From NCBI RefSeq assembly GCF_900090205.1, contig NZ_LT607802.1, forward strand, positions 2,408,554 through 2,472,553: a DNA stretch of 64,000 nt. Reading direction: 5' to 3'. The stretch is from Vogesella sp. LIG4. Its GTDB lineage: Bacteria; Pseudomonadota; Gammaproteobacteria; Burkholderiales; Chromobacteriaceae. Under the pieces are notes generated by a model. The model had not been told where the DNA came from and ran no database searches. It saw nothing but the letters and a program-made list of their open reading frames with translations. Position numbers and translations under genes: made by a program. Positions 53,831 through 63,313 of this stretch are shown piece after piece; the stretch's first letter is position 1; each line of letters opens with the position of its first letter.

Positions 53831-55618
53831 TCAGCTGGCCTGCAATTGCCAGTTGCCGGCGCCGTGCAGCTGCAGCTGCAGATCGTGGTGCACCAGCAGC
53901 GAGCTGCGGTGGCCAACGCTGACCAGGGTAGTGTGTGGCAGCCGCTGGCGCAGCAGCCGGTACAGCGCATCCTCCAGCCCTTCGTCCATCGCCGAGGTGG
54001 CTTCGTCCAGGAAGGCGACGTGCGGTGCGGCCAACAGCAGGCGGCCAAACGCCAGCCGCTGCTGTTCGCCCAGCGACAGGGTGTGGCTCCAGTCGGCCTC
54101 CACATCCAGCTTGCTGGCCAGTTGGCCCAGGTGTACCGCCTTCAGCGCGGCCACAGCGGCGGCATCGTCCTGTGCGGCCGGCTTGGGGTAGTACAGCGCA
54201 TCGCGCAGCGTGCCCAGCGGCAGGTAGGGGCGCTGCGACAGGAACAGCAGGTGCTCCGGCGCCGGGTGCTGCATCTTGCCGTCGCAGTACGGCCACAAGC
54301 CGGCGATGGCACGCAGCAGCGTGGTCTTGCCGCTGCCGGACGGGCCGCGGATCAGCAGCGCGTGGCCCGGCTCCAGCGTCAGATCCAGCTTGCTCAGCAG
54401 CGGCTCCTGGTCCGGGCGGCGCACGTTCAGGTCGTGCAGGATCAGCCCGCCCTCGCGCAGGGTGTGGGTGGGCTGCGGCAGCTGTGCGGCGGCTTCCACC
54501 GAGTCCAGGAAGCCGGTAAGACGATCCAGCACCGCCTTGTACTCGGCAAAGCTGTCGAAGGCGTTACGGAAGAAGGACAGGTTGTCCTGCAGCTGGCCGA
54601 AAGCCTGCGCGGTCTGCACCATGTCACCCAGCGAAATCTGCTTGGCAAAGAAGCGCTTGGCCTGGATCAGGAACGGGAACACCACCGCGGTCTGGCTGAC
54701 CACCAGGTTGAAACCGCTGAATTTCAGCGTTCGGTACACGATGGCCCACATATTGTCGATCACGTTGACGAAGCGGTGGCGCAGGGTGTGGCCTTCCACT
54801 TCTTCGCCGCGGTAGAACGCCACGCTCTCGCCGTATTCGCGCATGCGGATCAGCGCGTAACGGTAGTCGGCGTTCAGTTTTTCGTTAAGGAAGTTCAAGC
54901 GGATCAGCGGGCGGCTGATATGGAACGCCAGCACGGTGGCCACGATCACGTAGATGTAGGCGATGAACACCATGGCGCGCGGGATTTCCACGCCGAACAG
55001 GTTGAGCACCCCGGACAGCCCCCACAGGATCATAGTGAACTCGAAGGTGGACACCAGCGCGTCGATCACGCCCATGGATAGCGCCAGCGAATTGGACACG
55101 AAGCTGGCAACGTCCTGCTGGATACGCTGATCCGGGTTATCGCTGGGGTTGGCCAGGTGCGAGCTGCGATAGTAGGCCTGCTGGTTCAGCCAGCGCTGCA
55201 GCAGGCTTTCGTTCAGCCATTCCCGCCAGCGGATCAGGAAAGTCTGCTGGATGAAGTAGGAAAACAGCGCGCGGGCCACGTGCGCGGTGGCCAGTATGGT
55301 GAACACCAGCATCGACAGCCAGAACGCCTTTTCGTCCCACTTCTGCAAGGCGGTGTACATGCCGTTGTACCAGTTGGAGAACAGTACGTTGATGCGCACG
55401 CCGGTAAGGGTGATCAGCAGGATCAGCAGAATGACCAGAATGGGCCGCCAGCCGCTCTTGGCCGGCAGGAAGAATTCGCCGGCCAGGCGCCAGAACTGCC
55501 GCCCCCAGGTGGTGAAGCGCACCACCAGCCACAGCGCCAGCACAGAGGACGGCAGCGTGATCGCCATCGCCTTGCCCAGCCAGAAGACACTGCCCAGCAG
55601 CTCGTGATTCCAATCCAT
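53831..55618 (-). CDS. ABC transporter, SbmA/BacA-like permease fused to ATPase (YddA type)
   Basis: 595 residues. The N-terminal about 370 residues are a membrane domain of the SbmA/BacA type (LTGVRINVLFSNWYNGMYTALQKWDEKAFW and QRWLNQQAYYRSSHLANPSDNPDQRIQQDV). The C-terminal nucleotide-binding domain has Walker A GPSGSGKTTLLRAI, signature LSLGEQQRLAFGR, Walker B VAFLDEAT and H-loop VGHR. Relatives transport peptides, vitamin B12 or long-chain fatty acyl compounds; substrate here is unknown. Two ATGs follow AAGGAG, and the second (55618) has the better spacing. Confidence 0.88.
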   Translation of the reverse strand: MDWNHELLGSVFWLGKAMAITLPSSVLALWLVVRFTTWGRQFWRLAGEFFLPAKSGWRPILVILLILLITLTGVRINVLFSNWYNGMYTALQKWDEKAFWLSMLVFTILATAHVARALFSYFIQQTFLIRWREWLNESLLQRWLNQQAYYRSSHLANPSDNPDQRIQQDVASFVSNSLALSMGVIDALVSTFEFTMILWGLSGVLNLFGVEIPRAMVFIAYIYVIVATVLAFHISRPLIRLNFLNEKLNADYRYALIRMREYGESVAFYRGEEVEGHTLRHRFVNVIDNMWAIVYRTLKFSGFNLVVSQTAVVFPFLIQAKRFFAKQISLGDMVQTAQAFGQLQDNLSFFRNAFDSFAEYKAVLDRLTGFLDSVEAAAQLPQPTHTLREGGLILHDLNVRRPDQEPLLSKLDLTLEPGHALLIRGPSGSGKTTLLRAIAGLWPYCDGKMQHPAPEHLLFLSQRPYLPLGTLRDALYYPKPAAQDDAAAVAALKAVHLGQLASKLDVEADWSHTLSLGEQQRLAFGRLLLAAPHVAFLDEATSAMDEGLEDALYRLLRQRLPHTTLVSVGHRSSLLVHHDLQLQLHGAGNWQLQAS

Positions 55619-55754
55619 CATTTCTCCTTATTGTTCGCCGGCGGCAAGCTGCATTGAGTGCCGCCGGCGCAAACTGTTCCGTTGCCGGCTGTGGCGGGCT
55701 TGACGGGTTTGCTACAATGGCGCTTTGTCGACCACGAACGGCCAGAACCCTGCC

Positions 55755-57128
55755 ATGCTCAATCTCTACAACACACTGACCCGCCAAAAAGAAGTATTCA
55801 AACCCATAGCACCCGGCAAGGTAAAGATGTACGTGTGTGGCATGACCGTTTACGACCTCTGTCACATCGGCCATGCACGCATGCTGACAGCCTTCGACGT
55901 GATCTACCGCTGGTTCACTGCCTCCGGCTACGACGTGACCTACGTGCGCAATATCACCGATATCGATGACAAGATCATCAAGCGCTCCGCCGAGCGCGGC
56001 ATCAGCCCGGAAGCGCTGGTGGAAGAAACCATCGCCGACATGCACGCCGACACCGGCGCGCTGGGCCTGCTGCTGCCCACTTTCGAGCCGCGCGCCACCC
56101 AGCACATCGGCGGCATGCAGGACATCATCAGCAAGCTGATCGCCCGTGGCAAGGCTTACCCTGCGGCCAACGGTGACGTGTACTACGCGGTGCGCGAGTT
56201 CCCCGGCTACGGCAAGCTGTCCGGCAAGACGCTGGATGCGTTGCGCGCCGGCGAGCGCATCGAGGTGGACCCGAACAAGCGCGACGCGCACGACTTCGTG
56301 CTGTGGAAGGCCGCCAAGCCGGGCGAACCGCAGTGGCAAAGCCCGTGGGGTGCCGGCCGTCCGGGCTGGCATATCGAGTGCTCGGCGATGAGCTGTCATC
56401 ACCTGGGCGAGCATTTCGACATTCACGGCGGCGGCGAAGATCTGCAGTTCCCGCACCACGAGAACGAGATTGCCCAGAGCGAAGGCGCCAACGAGCAGCA
56501 GTACGTGAACTACTGGATGCACAACGGCTTCATCAATGTCGATGGCGAGAAAATGTCCAAGAGCCTGGGCAACTTCTTCACCATCCGCGACGTGCTGGGC
56601 CATTTCGATGGCGAAGTGATCCGCTTCTTCATCGTGCGCAGCCACTACCGCAGCCCGGTGAACTTTACCGACGGCATTCTCAATGACGCCAAGCAGGGCC
56701 TGACCCGGCTGTACACCGCACTGCGCGGCCTGGCGCTGCCGGCGGCCACCGGCATCGACTGGAGCAACCCGTACGCGGCGCGCTTCAAGGCGGCGATGGA
56801 CGACGACTTCGGCACCTCGGAAGCGGTGGCGGTGCTGTTCGACCTGGCCGGCGAAGTGAACAAGAGCCGTGACCTGGCGCAGGCGCGCCTGCTGAAGGAC
56901 CTGGGCGGCGTGCTCGGCCTGCTGCAGCGCGACCCGGAAGCCTTCCTGCAGGGCGAGGCCGGCGGCGACGGCCTGAGTGCCGAACAGGTGGAAGCGCTGA
57001 TCCAGGCACGCAAGGATGCGCGTACTGCCAAGAACTGGGCCGAGTCCGACCGCATCCGCGACGAGCTGACCGCGGCCGGCATCGTGCTGGAGGACAGCGC
57101 CGCCGGCACCACCTGGCGCCGCGCCTGA
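55755..57128 (+). CDS. cysS: Cysteinyl-tRNA synthetase
   Basis: 457 residues, class I synthetase. [17 protein letters not shown] is the normal N-terminus; [19 protein letters not shown] holds a zinc Cys and the HIGH motif. [39 protein letters not shown] carries the other zinc ligands, and [10 protein letters not shown] is the KMSKS loop. The start at 55755 follows the family; a TTG-initiated extension to 55725 is unlikely. Confidence 0.95.
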   Translation: MLNLYNTLTRQKEVFKPIAPGKVKMYVCGMTVYDLCHIGHARMLTAFDVIYRWFTASGYDVTYVRNITDIDDKIIKRSAERGISPEALVEETIADMHADTGALGLLLPTFEPRATQHIGGMQDIISKLIARGKAYPAANGDVYYAVREFPGYGKLSGKTLDALRAGERIEVDPNKRDAHDFVLWKAAKPGEPQWQSPWGAGRPGWHIECSAMSCHHLGEHFDIHGGGEDLQFPHHENEIAQSEGANEQQYVNYWMHNGFINVDGEKMSKSLGNFFTIRDVLGHFDGEVIRFFIVRSHYRSPVNFTDGILNDAKQGLTRLYTALRGLALPAATGIDWSNPYAARFKAAMDDDFGTSEAVAVLFDLAGEVNKSRDLAQARLLKDLGGVLGLLQRDPEAFLQGEAGGDGLSAEQVEALIQARKDARTAKNWAESDRIRDELTAAGIVLEDSAAGTTWRRA

Positions 57129-57266
57129 GCCCCTTGAGTTGACTGCAAACAGGGCAAGCTGCCGATTTGACAGCTTGCCCTTGTCAAACCCGGCTAATGC
57201 CGGGATAATGTTTGGTCCCAAGAAGTGCAGGCAAAACCCCTGCACCCGTGTTTACAAGGAAAAATC

Positions 57267-57482
57267 ATGCAAGCCGCTATCCAGCCGAACTACAAAGAAG
57301 TTCAGGTTACCTGCTCCTGCGGTAACCAGTTCGTAACCAAGTCCACCATGAGCAAAGACAGCTTCCATATCGAAGTTTGCTCCCAGTGCCACCCGTTCTA
57401 CACCGGTAAGCAGAAGATCGTTGACACTGCTGGTCGCGTTGATCGCTTCAACCAGAAGTTCGGCAACTTCTTCAAGCGCTAA
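57267..57482 (+). CDS. rpmE: 50S ribosomal protein L31 (zinc-binding form)
   Basis: 71 residues: [28 protein letters not shown]...[31 protein letters not shown]. The CSC and CSQC motifs are the four zinc ligands of the C+ type L31. AAGGA precedes the ATG. Confidence 0.95.
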   Translation: MQAAIQPNYKEVQVTCSCGNQFVTKSTMSKDSFHIEVCSQCHPFYTGKQKIVDTAGRVDRFNQKFGNFFKR

Positions 57483-57502
57483 GCAGAGCTTGCAGGATGC
57501 TG

Positions 57503-57530
57503 AGCAAAGGCAGCCCGGGCTGCCTTTGCT
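57503..57530 (+). terminator. rpmE terminator, perfect 28-bp palindrome
   Basis: AGCAAAGGCAGCCC (57503-57516) is followed at once by its complement (57517-57530). A second hairpin (the 43-bp repeat) starts 7 bp later. Confidence 0.75.
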
Positions 57531-57536
57531 GTTAAT

Positions 57537-57579
57537 GACAAAGCCCTTGCGCAACACGCAAGGGCTTTGTTGTGTAAAC
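57537..57579. repeat. 43-bp terminator-like repeat, copy 2
   Basis: Same unit as 5983-6025: GACAAAGCCCTTG, a variable loop, CAAGGGCTTTGTTGTGTAAAC. The loop differs (CGCAACACG versus AGCAGTGCT) yet keeps the pairing. That compensatory change suggests selection on the hairpin. Confidence 0.78.
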
Positions 57580-57657
57580 CGGTCTATCCTGCTGCAGAAG
57601 CGGCCCGGCATTGCCGGGTCCGGTAGAATCTGAACAGAGCGCTTGGCCCGCAGCCTG

Positions 57658-57683
57658 AAGGCAGCTTTGGCTGCCTTTTTTAT
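57658..57683 (+). terminator. Hairpin with U-tract upstream of the glycosyltransferase gene
   Basis: AAGGCAGC (57658-57665) pairs with GCTGCCTT (57670-57677) and TTTT follows. It is the third terminator-like hairpin after rpmE. Sequence between 57580 and 57657 has no open frame and no tRNA fold that I can see; a short RNA cannot be excluded. Confidence 0.6.
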
Positions 57684-57758
57684 TGCCTGCGGCACCGAGT
57701 CGCGGCACCATGCGCGTGGCTTGCCATCACTACCCGCTAACCCTTATCCGCCTGTCAC

Positions 57759-59402
57759 ATGCTGACTTATAGCCCCAATCATTCCAGCCGCCTGCCGGTG
57801 GCCACCGAAAAACCGTGGCTGCTGCTATTGCTGGCTTTTGTATGGCTGTGGCCGGGCATCATCGGCCACACGCCGTGGAAGCCGAACGAGCCTTACGTTA
57901 CCGACGTGGTACAGCAGTTCGTGGCCGGCGGCCACTGGATGCTGCCTACCGTGGCCGGCCAGCCCTATGTCGAATACGCGCCGCTGTACTACTGGCTGGC
58001 GGCGATGCTGGCCAAGCTGCTGTCGCCGTGGCTGCTGCCGCTGCACGATGCCGCCCGGCTGGCCACACCGCTGTTCATGGGGCTGGCGCTGACCTTTGCC
58101 GGCGGTATCGGCCGCGAGCTGATCGGCCGCCGCCATGGCCGCAGCGTGGTGCTGATCCTGATCGGCAGCCTGGGGCTGATCGTCACCGGCCACGAGATGA
58201 CGCCGGTGGTGGCCGGCTTCGCCGGTTTCGCCGGCGCGCTGTACGCCATGGTGCTGACGCGCCGGGCGCCGGCCATGGCCGGTGCGCTGCTGGGCGCGGC
58301 GCTGGTGATGGTGTTTCTCAGTACCAACCTGTTGCAGCTGCTGCTGATCATCAGCGTGGCGCTGACACTGCCGGCGTTCACCTCCTGGCGCAACAAGAAC
58401 TACGCCATCACCCTGAGCATGGCGCTGCTGTTCGCGCTGCCGCTGCTGCTGGTGTGGCCGCTGGCGCTGCACAAGAACTACCCGCAGGTTTTCGACTTGT
58501 GGTGGCAGCACTATGCGCTGGGGCCGCTGCAGGGCTTCGGGCGGCTGGGCCTGTTCCACGAGTTCGGCTACTACCCCAAACTGGTGCTGTGGTACGCCTG
58601 GCCAGCGTGGCCGTTGGCCGCATGGGCGCTGTGGAAGAACCGCCGCTACGAACTTCCCATGCTGCAGCTGCCGCTGCTGTGCTTCGCCGTGGTGCTGCTG
58701 CTGCTGACCTTCTCCAGCCGCAGCCAGAGCGAGGACGCGATAGTGCTGCTGCTGCCGCTGTCGCTGCTGGGCGCGGTGGAGCTGGACAGCCTGCGCCGTG
58801 GCGCGGCGTCCTTCCTCAACTGGTTCGGCCTGATGGCGTTCGGCTTCTTTGCGCTGCTGGTGTGGGCGGGCTGGGCGGCAATGAATTTCGGCTGGCCGGA
58901 GCGGCTGGCGCGGCGGGCGGAATACTTCAGCCCCTACTACACGCCGCAGGTGTCCGGCCTGGCGGTGGCGCTGGCGCTGGTGGCCACCGTACTGTGGTTG
59001 TGGGCGGTGACGCGGCGCCACCTGCGTGGCCGCCAGGCGGTAACCAACTGGGCCGCCGGGCTTACCCTGTTCTGGGGGCTGCTGCTTACGCTGTGGCTGC
59101 CGTTCCTGGATGCCGCCAAGAGCTACCAGCCGGTGGTGGCCAACATGATGCGCTCCATGCCGACGGGCGACCAGTGCGTGGCGGTGGAAGCGCCGGAAAG
59201 ACTGGCGCGCGTCAGCTGGCGCTACTTTGCCGGCCTGCAGCTGCGTGCCTTCGTGCCGGGGCAGAGCATGCCCTGCCGTCTGTGGCTGCTGGTGCGCGAC
59301 CCGCGCGAGCGCAAGCTGCCGGCCGGCTGGGATGTGCGCTGGCAGGGCAGCCGCGGCCGCGACAAGAACGAGCAGTTCGTGCTGCTGCAGAAGCAGGGCT
59401 GA
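57759..59402 (+). CDS. ArnT/PMT-type membrane glycosyltransferase family protein
   Basis: 547 residues with about 12 hydrophobic segments. The N-terminal loop HTPWKPNEPYVTDVVQQFVAGGHWMLPTVAGQPYVEYAPLYYWLAAMLAKL resembles the catalytic loop of GT-39/GT-83 enzymes such as ArnT, which move sugars from lipid carriers. In ArnT-like enzymes an acidic pair in this loop is usual (DE), whereas here a single Glu (NE) is seen. The acceptor and sugar are unknown. No glycan cluster is adjacent. Confidence 0.7.
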   Translation: MLTYSPNHSSRLPVATEKPWLLLLLAFVWLWPGIIGHTPWKPNEPYVTDVVQQFVAGGHWMLPTVAGQPYVEYAPLYYWLAAMLAKLLSPWLLPLHDAARLATPLFMGLALTFAGGIGRELIGRRHGRSVVLILIGSLGLIVTGHEMTPVVAGFAGFAGALYAMVLTRRAPAMAGALLGAALVMVFLSTNLLQLLLIISVALTLPAFTSWRNKNYAITLSMALLFALPLLLVWPLALHKNYPQVFDLWWQHYALGPLQGFGRLGLFHEFGYYPKLVLWYAWPAWPLAAWALWKNRRYELPMLQLPLLCFAVVLLLLTFSSRSQSEDAIVLLLPLSLLGAVELDSLRRGAASFLNWFGLMAFGFFALLVWAGWAAMNFGWPERLARRAEYFSPYYTPQVSGLAVALALVATVLWLWAVTRRHLRGRQAVTNWAAGLTLFWGLLLTLWLPFLDAAKSYQPVVANMMRSMPTGDQCVAVEAPERLARVSWRYFAGLQLRAFVPGQSMPCRLWLLVRDPRERKLPAGWDVRWQGSRGRDKNEQFVLLQKQG

Positions 59403-59529
59403 ACGCCTGCCACGCCAGGTCTTGATGTCATGCCCAAGGTTGGCCGCAGCGCTCGCTGCTGTAATGCCTGAGTGATAGATTGCGGCAGCGCCCCCGCCCG
59501 CGGGGCGTGCCGCCAAACCGGAAGCTGCC

Positions 59530-60876
59530 ATGTCGCTGAACGCCTTTTTCGCCCGCCTGGGCAACCGCCTGACGGCTCTGTTCGGCCGCGGGCTGGTGTT
59601 GACCATGTCGATCGTGCTGCTGCTGGGCATTGCCATCGCCGTGCTGTCGCTGCTGTTGAGCAATGTGGCCGCGCCCACCACGCTGACCATCGCCAGCGGG
59701 CCGCCGGGCAGCAGCTTCCAGCGCAACGCCGAACGCTATCGCCAGCTGTTGGCGCGTGAAGGCGTCACGGTGAAGGTGCTGCCCTCGGCCGGTGCGCAGG
59801 ACAATCTGCGCCTGCTGCTCGATGCGCGGCAGAAGGTGGATGTCGGCTTCGTGCTCACCGGCGAGAGCGGCAATGCCGACACCAGCCGGCTGATGTCGCT
59901 GGGCAGCATTTCCTACCAGCCGCTGCTGGTGTTCTACCGCGGCGCGCCAAGGGCGTTGCTGTCCGACTTCAAGGGCCAGCGGCTGGACATCGGCGAGGAG
60001 GGCAGCGGCACCCGCACCCTGGCACTGGCGCTGCTCAAGCTCAACGGCATCGCGCCGGGTGGCGACACCACGCTGCTGTCGTCGCTGCACGGCGACGCGG
60101 TGAAGGCGCTGCTGGCCGGGCGTATCGATGCGCTGTTCGTGATGGGTGACTCCACCTCCACCGACCATCTGCGCGAGCTGCTGCACAATCCGGACATCCA
60201 CCTGTTCAGCTTTGCCCAGGCCGACGGCTACGCGCGCCGCCTCAGCTACCTCAACAAGCTGGAGATGCCGCGCGGCGTGCTCGACTTCGGCAAGGATATT
60301 CCGGCGGAAACCATCAACCTGGTGGCGCCCGCGGTGGAGCTGGTGGCGCGCGACGGGCTGCACCCGGCGCTGTCCGACCTGCTGCTGGACGCCGCGCGCG
60401 AGGTGCACGGCAAGGCGGGCATCTTCAAGAAGGCCGGCGAATTCCCTGCGCTGGCCAGCCATGAAATCCACACCAGCCCTGATGCCCAGCGCTACTACGC
60501 CTCCGGCAAAAGCTTCCTGTACCGTACCTTCCCGTTCTGGCTGGCCGGGCTGGTGGCGCGGGGTCTGGCGGTGATCCTGCCGCTGGCGTTGTTGCTGATT
60601 CCGGCGCTGCGGGTGGTGCCGGTGCTGTACCGCTGGCGCATCCAGTCCGGCATCAACCGCTGGTACCGCGTGCTGTTCGACATCGAGCGCGAGGCGGTGA
60701 GCCACCGCGGCGAGCCGGCCAAGTGCCAGGAACTGCTGCACCGGCTGGCGCATATCGATGCCGCCGTCAGCCGCATCGTGGTGCCGGCGGCATTTGGCGA
60801 CCTGCTGTACGACCTGCGCGGGCATATCGATTTCGTGCGTACCCGGCTGCTGGCAGAGCAGCCGGGTACGGAGTGA
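59530..60876 (+). CDS. TAXI-family TRAP-type solute-binding protein, membrane anchored
   Basis: 448 residues. An N-terminal membrane helix (LTMSIVLLLGIAIAVLSLLLS) is followed by a TAXI/NMT1-type binding domain: TLTIASGPPGSSFQRNAERYRQLLAREGVTVKVLPSAGAQDNLRLLLDARQKVDVGFV, and IGEEGSGTRTLALALLKLNGI. A second hydrophobic segment near residue 345 (LVARGLAVILPLALLLIPALRVVPVL) and a cytoplasmic tail follow. No TRAP permease gene is adjacent, so it may be a receptor rather than a transporter subunit (inference). GGAAG precedes the ATG. Confidence 0.82.
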   Translation: MSLNAFFARLGNRLTALFGRGLVLTMSIVLLLGIAIAVLSLLLSNVAAPTTLTIASGPPGSSFQRNAERYRQLLAREGVTVKVLPSAGAQDNLRLLLDARQKVDVGFVLTGESGNADTSRLMSLGSISYQPLLVFYRGAPRALLSDFKGQRLDIGEEGSGTRTLALALLKLNGIAPGGDTTLLSSLHGDAVKALLAGRIDALFVMGDSTSTDHLRELLHNPDIHLFSFAQADGYARRLSYLNKLEMPRGVLDFGKDIPAETINLVAPAVELVARDGLHPALSDLLLDAAREVHGKAGIFKKAGEFPALASHEIHTSPDAQRYYASGKSFLYRTFPFWLAGLVARGLAVILPLALLLIPALRVVPVLYRWRIQSGINRWYRVLFDIEREAVSHRGEPAKCQELLHRLAHIDAAVSRIVVPAAFGDLLYDLRGHIDFVRTRLLAEQPGTE

Positions 60877-60877
60877 T

Positions 60878-62281
60878 TTACTGCATCAACCCTTCCATGC
60901 ATGCGGCCAACCTCTGCGCCAGCGCACGCCGCCAGCCGGCGGCGGCCGTGTGCTGGTTCAGCACCCGGTCTTCCCAGTCGAAACTGCGGATGATGCCGTT
61001 GTAACCCAGCCAGCGTAGCGGCTCCGGTTCCCAGTGGCGCACCTGCGCCGGGGTGGTGAACCAGGGAATCTGCCGCAGCTGCGGTTGCGTGCCGGTAATC
61101 AGCGCGGCGAGGCTGCGCCCTGCCAGGTTGCTGGCACCCACGCCTTCGCCACCGTAGCCGCCGGCAAACACCATCTTGTTGTCGCCATCGACGACGATCC
61201 GCGGCTGGAAGCCGCGCGCCACGCCCAGGTTGCCGCCCCAGCCATGGGTGATCGCCACCTTGTCCAGCATCGGGAACAGCTCCAGCATCATATTGCGGCG
61301 CATGGCGACTTCCGCCGGCGTCAGCGCGAACTGGCGGCGGATCTTGCCGCCGAAGCGGTAACCGCCGCGCGCGCCGAATACCAGCCGGTTGTCCCGCGTG
61401 CGCTGGCCGTAGCTCACCAGGCGGCTGAATTCGCTGAACGCCTGGCCGTGCTCCAGGCCGATTTCGTCCCACAGCGTCTGCGGCAGCGGTTCGGTGGCGA
61501 TGATCATGCTCTGCACCGGAATCTGGTGGCCGCGGATGCCGGGTAGCGTCCGCGAGTAGGCCTCCACCGCCGGCACCACCCAGTCAGCGCGCAGGGTGCC
61601 GTGGCGGGTGCTCACCTCATGCGGGCGGATGGCGGTGGCCGGTGTCTGTTCGTACAGGCGCACGCCAAGCTGCGTTACGCAGCGGGCCAGTTCGCGCACC
61701 AGCCGCGCCGGCTGCACGGTGGCAACATGCGGCGAGAACACCGCGCCGAACGGGCGGGCAATGCGCAGCTGGCGGTTCAGCTCGGCCACCTCCAGCCAGC
61801 GGAAGTCCGCCTCGCCGTGGCCGTGCTGGTGCCAGTGCGCCAGCTGTCGCCGCAGCCGCGCCTCCTGTTCCGGGTAGCGCGCGGCGCAGTACAGCACGCC
61901 GCCCTTGCGGAAGTCGCAGTCCAGCGACTCGCGGGCCACGATGCGGCCAACCTCGTCGGGGATGTCGCGCAGGATGGCCAGGCAGGCATCGCGGGCGGCG
62001 TCGTCCAGCCCGGCAAGCAGGCGCTCCTCGCCGGACAGCTCGCCGATCACCCAGCCGCCGTTGCGGCCGGAGGCGCCATAGCCGGCCAGCTCGGCCTCGA
62101 CGATGGCAATGTCCAGCTCCGGCGCCAGTTGCTTCAGATAGTAGGCGGTCCACAGCCCGGTATAGCCGGCGCCGACAATGACCACGTCGGCACGGCTGTC
62201 GCCGGACAGCGGCGGCCCCGGCTGCCGTTGTTGCGGCGGCAGTTGGTCCATCCACAGGCTGATGTCACTCGATTGCGGCAT
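60878..62281 (-). CDS. FAD-dependent oxidoreductase, PuuB-like (gamma-glutamylputrescine oxidase type)
   Basis: 467 residues of the D-amino-acid-oxidase fold. The dinucleotide-binding motif DVVIVGAGYTGLWTAYYL and the ELAGYGASGRNGGWVIGEL segment (flavin region) are at the N-terminus, with FAGGYGGEGVGASNLAGRSLAALI near the C-terminus. This pattern is typical of PuuB/YcjA-like oxidases of polyamine and amine breakdown. Next to it are an AraC regulator and a PotF-like binding protein, which supports a polyamine role. Convergent with the TAXI gene, 1 bp between stops. AAGGGGAG precedes the ATG. Confidence 0.82.
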   Translation of the reverse strand: MPQSSDISLWMDQLPPQQRQPGPPLSGDSRADVVIVGAGYTGLWTAYYLKQLAPELDIAIVEAELAGYGASGRNGGWVIGELSGEERLLAGLDDAARDACLAILRDIPDEVGRIVARESLDCDFRKGGVLYCAARYPEQEARLRRQLAHWHQHGHGEADFRWLEVAELNRQLRIARPFGAVFSPHVATVQPARLVRELARCVTQLGVRLYEQTPATAIRPHEVSTRHGTLRADWVVPAVEAYSRTLPGIRGHQIPVQSMIIATEPLPQTLWDEIGLEHGQAFSEFSRLVSYGQRTRDNRLVFGARGGYRFGGKIRRQFALTPAEVAMRRNMMLELFPMLDKVAITHGWGGNLGVARGFQPRIVVDGDNKMVFAGGYGGEGVGASNLAGRSLAALITGTQPQLRQIPWFTTPAQVRHWEPEPLRWLGYNGIIRSFDWEDRVLNQHTAAAGWRRALAQRLAACMEGLMQ

Positions 62282-62312
62282 GCGGTTCTCCCCTTAGGTT
62301 GCTGGCTGGACC

Positions 62313-63119
62313 TTAACCGTCGGCCGGGGGCGTTGTCGTCCCGGCGGGCACGCAGGGAATCTGGCGCAGATAGGCGCTGGGGGTCATGCCGGTTTCGTCA
62401 CGGAAGGCGCGGTAGAACGACGACAGCGAGTTGAAGCCGGCGGCAAAGGCCAGCTCGTCCACCCGCAGCGGCAGCGGCTGGCGGGGCAGCTCTGCCAGCA
62501 GGTGGCGCACCCGTGCCGCGTTGACGTACTGGTAGAAGCTGCTGCCCAGCACCTGGTTGAGCAGGTAGGAAAGCTGGTTGCGGCTGTAGCCGGTGGCGGC
62601 GGCCACGGTCTGCAGCGTGCACGCCGGGTCCAGGTAGGGGCGCTGCTGCTGGAAGTAGTTGTGCAGCTCTGCGGCCAACCTGCCCAGCTGCCGCGCCGAC
62701 AGCCCCAGCCGCTGCAGTGGGCTGCGGCCGGCCGTCCCGCCTGCGGCGGTGGCGGCGCGCTGCAGGGTGGCGTACTCGTCGATGCGCCATACCAGGCCGT
62801 CCTTCACCCGGATGGCTTCGCTGCTGTGGAACAGTACGCGGCCGTCGTCCAGCGACAGCTGGTACTGGATGAAGGCGGTATCGCCATCCACGCGGATGCG
62901 GTCGCAGTGCTCCAGGCGGTCGCCTGGGCTGGCCGGCAGCGATGCCTGCACGTAATCGCGCAGCCCGTCGTGGCGGAAAACCCGGTTCTGCAGGTGGTCG
63001 TGGTAGGCGATGTCCGGGTGGTACAGCGCGAGAATGGCGTCCAGCTTGCGGCTCTTCCACGCCTGGTGATAGCGCAGTACCGCCTGGTAGGTGTCTTCGT
63101 TGAAGCCGGGACGCTCCAT
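62313..63119 (-). CDS. AraC-family regulator with SnoaL/NTF2-like N-terminal domain
   Basis: 268 residues. The N-terminal about 120 residues (YQAVLRYHQAWKSRKLDAILALYHPDIAYHDHLQNRVFRHDGLRDYVQASLP...GDTAFIQYQLSLDDGRVLFHSSEAIRVKDGLVWRIDEY) look like a SnoaL-type small-molecule-binding cone. The C-terminus is an AraC DNA-binding domain (TVAAATGYSRNQLSYLLNQVLGSSFYQYVNAARVRHLL...DELAFAAGFNSLSSFYRAFRDETGMTPSAYLR). GGGAG precedes the ATG at 63119. It likely controls the flanking oxidase and binding-protein genes. Confidence 0.85.
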   Translation of the reverse strand: MERPGFNEDTYQAVLRYHQAWKSRKLDAILALYHPDIAYHDHLQNRVFRHDGLRDYVQASLPASPGDRLEHCDRIRVDGDTAFIQYQLSLDDGRVLFHSSEAIRVKDGLVWRIDEYATLQRAATAAGGTAGRSPLQRLGLSARQLGRLAAELHNYFQQQRPYLDPACTLQTVAAATGYSRNQLSYLLNQVLGSSFYQYVNAARVRHLLAELPRQPLPLRVDELAFAAGFNSLSSFYRAFRDETGMTPSAYLRQIPCVPAGTTTPPADG

Positions 63120-63313
63120 GGTGCCGCTACTCCCTTTCCGTTGCCGATCACATTGCCGGCCGCCGTGATACGGCGACCAGGCCAAGCGTAGCAAGTTCTG
63201 CGCGCGGCGGCAGCTGCCGCAACAGACGGGGAGTGGGGGAGCGCTGCCGGCAGTGGCGGCCGGCAGGCAGGGTGACCTGGCGCTGGCGCTTCGCTGTCAG
63301 CGCCAGCGTTGGC

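Noticed and set aside
55700..55718. TTGACG and TACAAT upstream of cysS as a sigma-70 promoter
   Set aside because: Only 7 bp separate the boxes, instead of about 17. At most TGCTACAAT is an extended -10.
57580..57683. Possible tRNA or small RNA between rpmE and the glycosyltransferase gene
   Set aside because: No cloverleaf or CCA-like end can be drawn, and no good promoter precedes it; only a terminator hairpin is supported.
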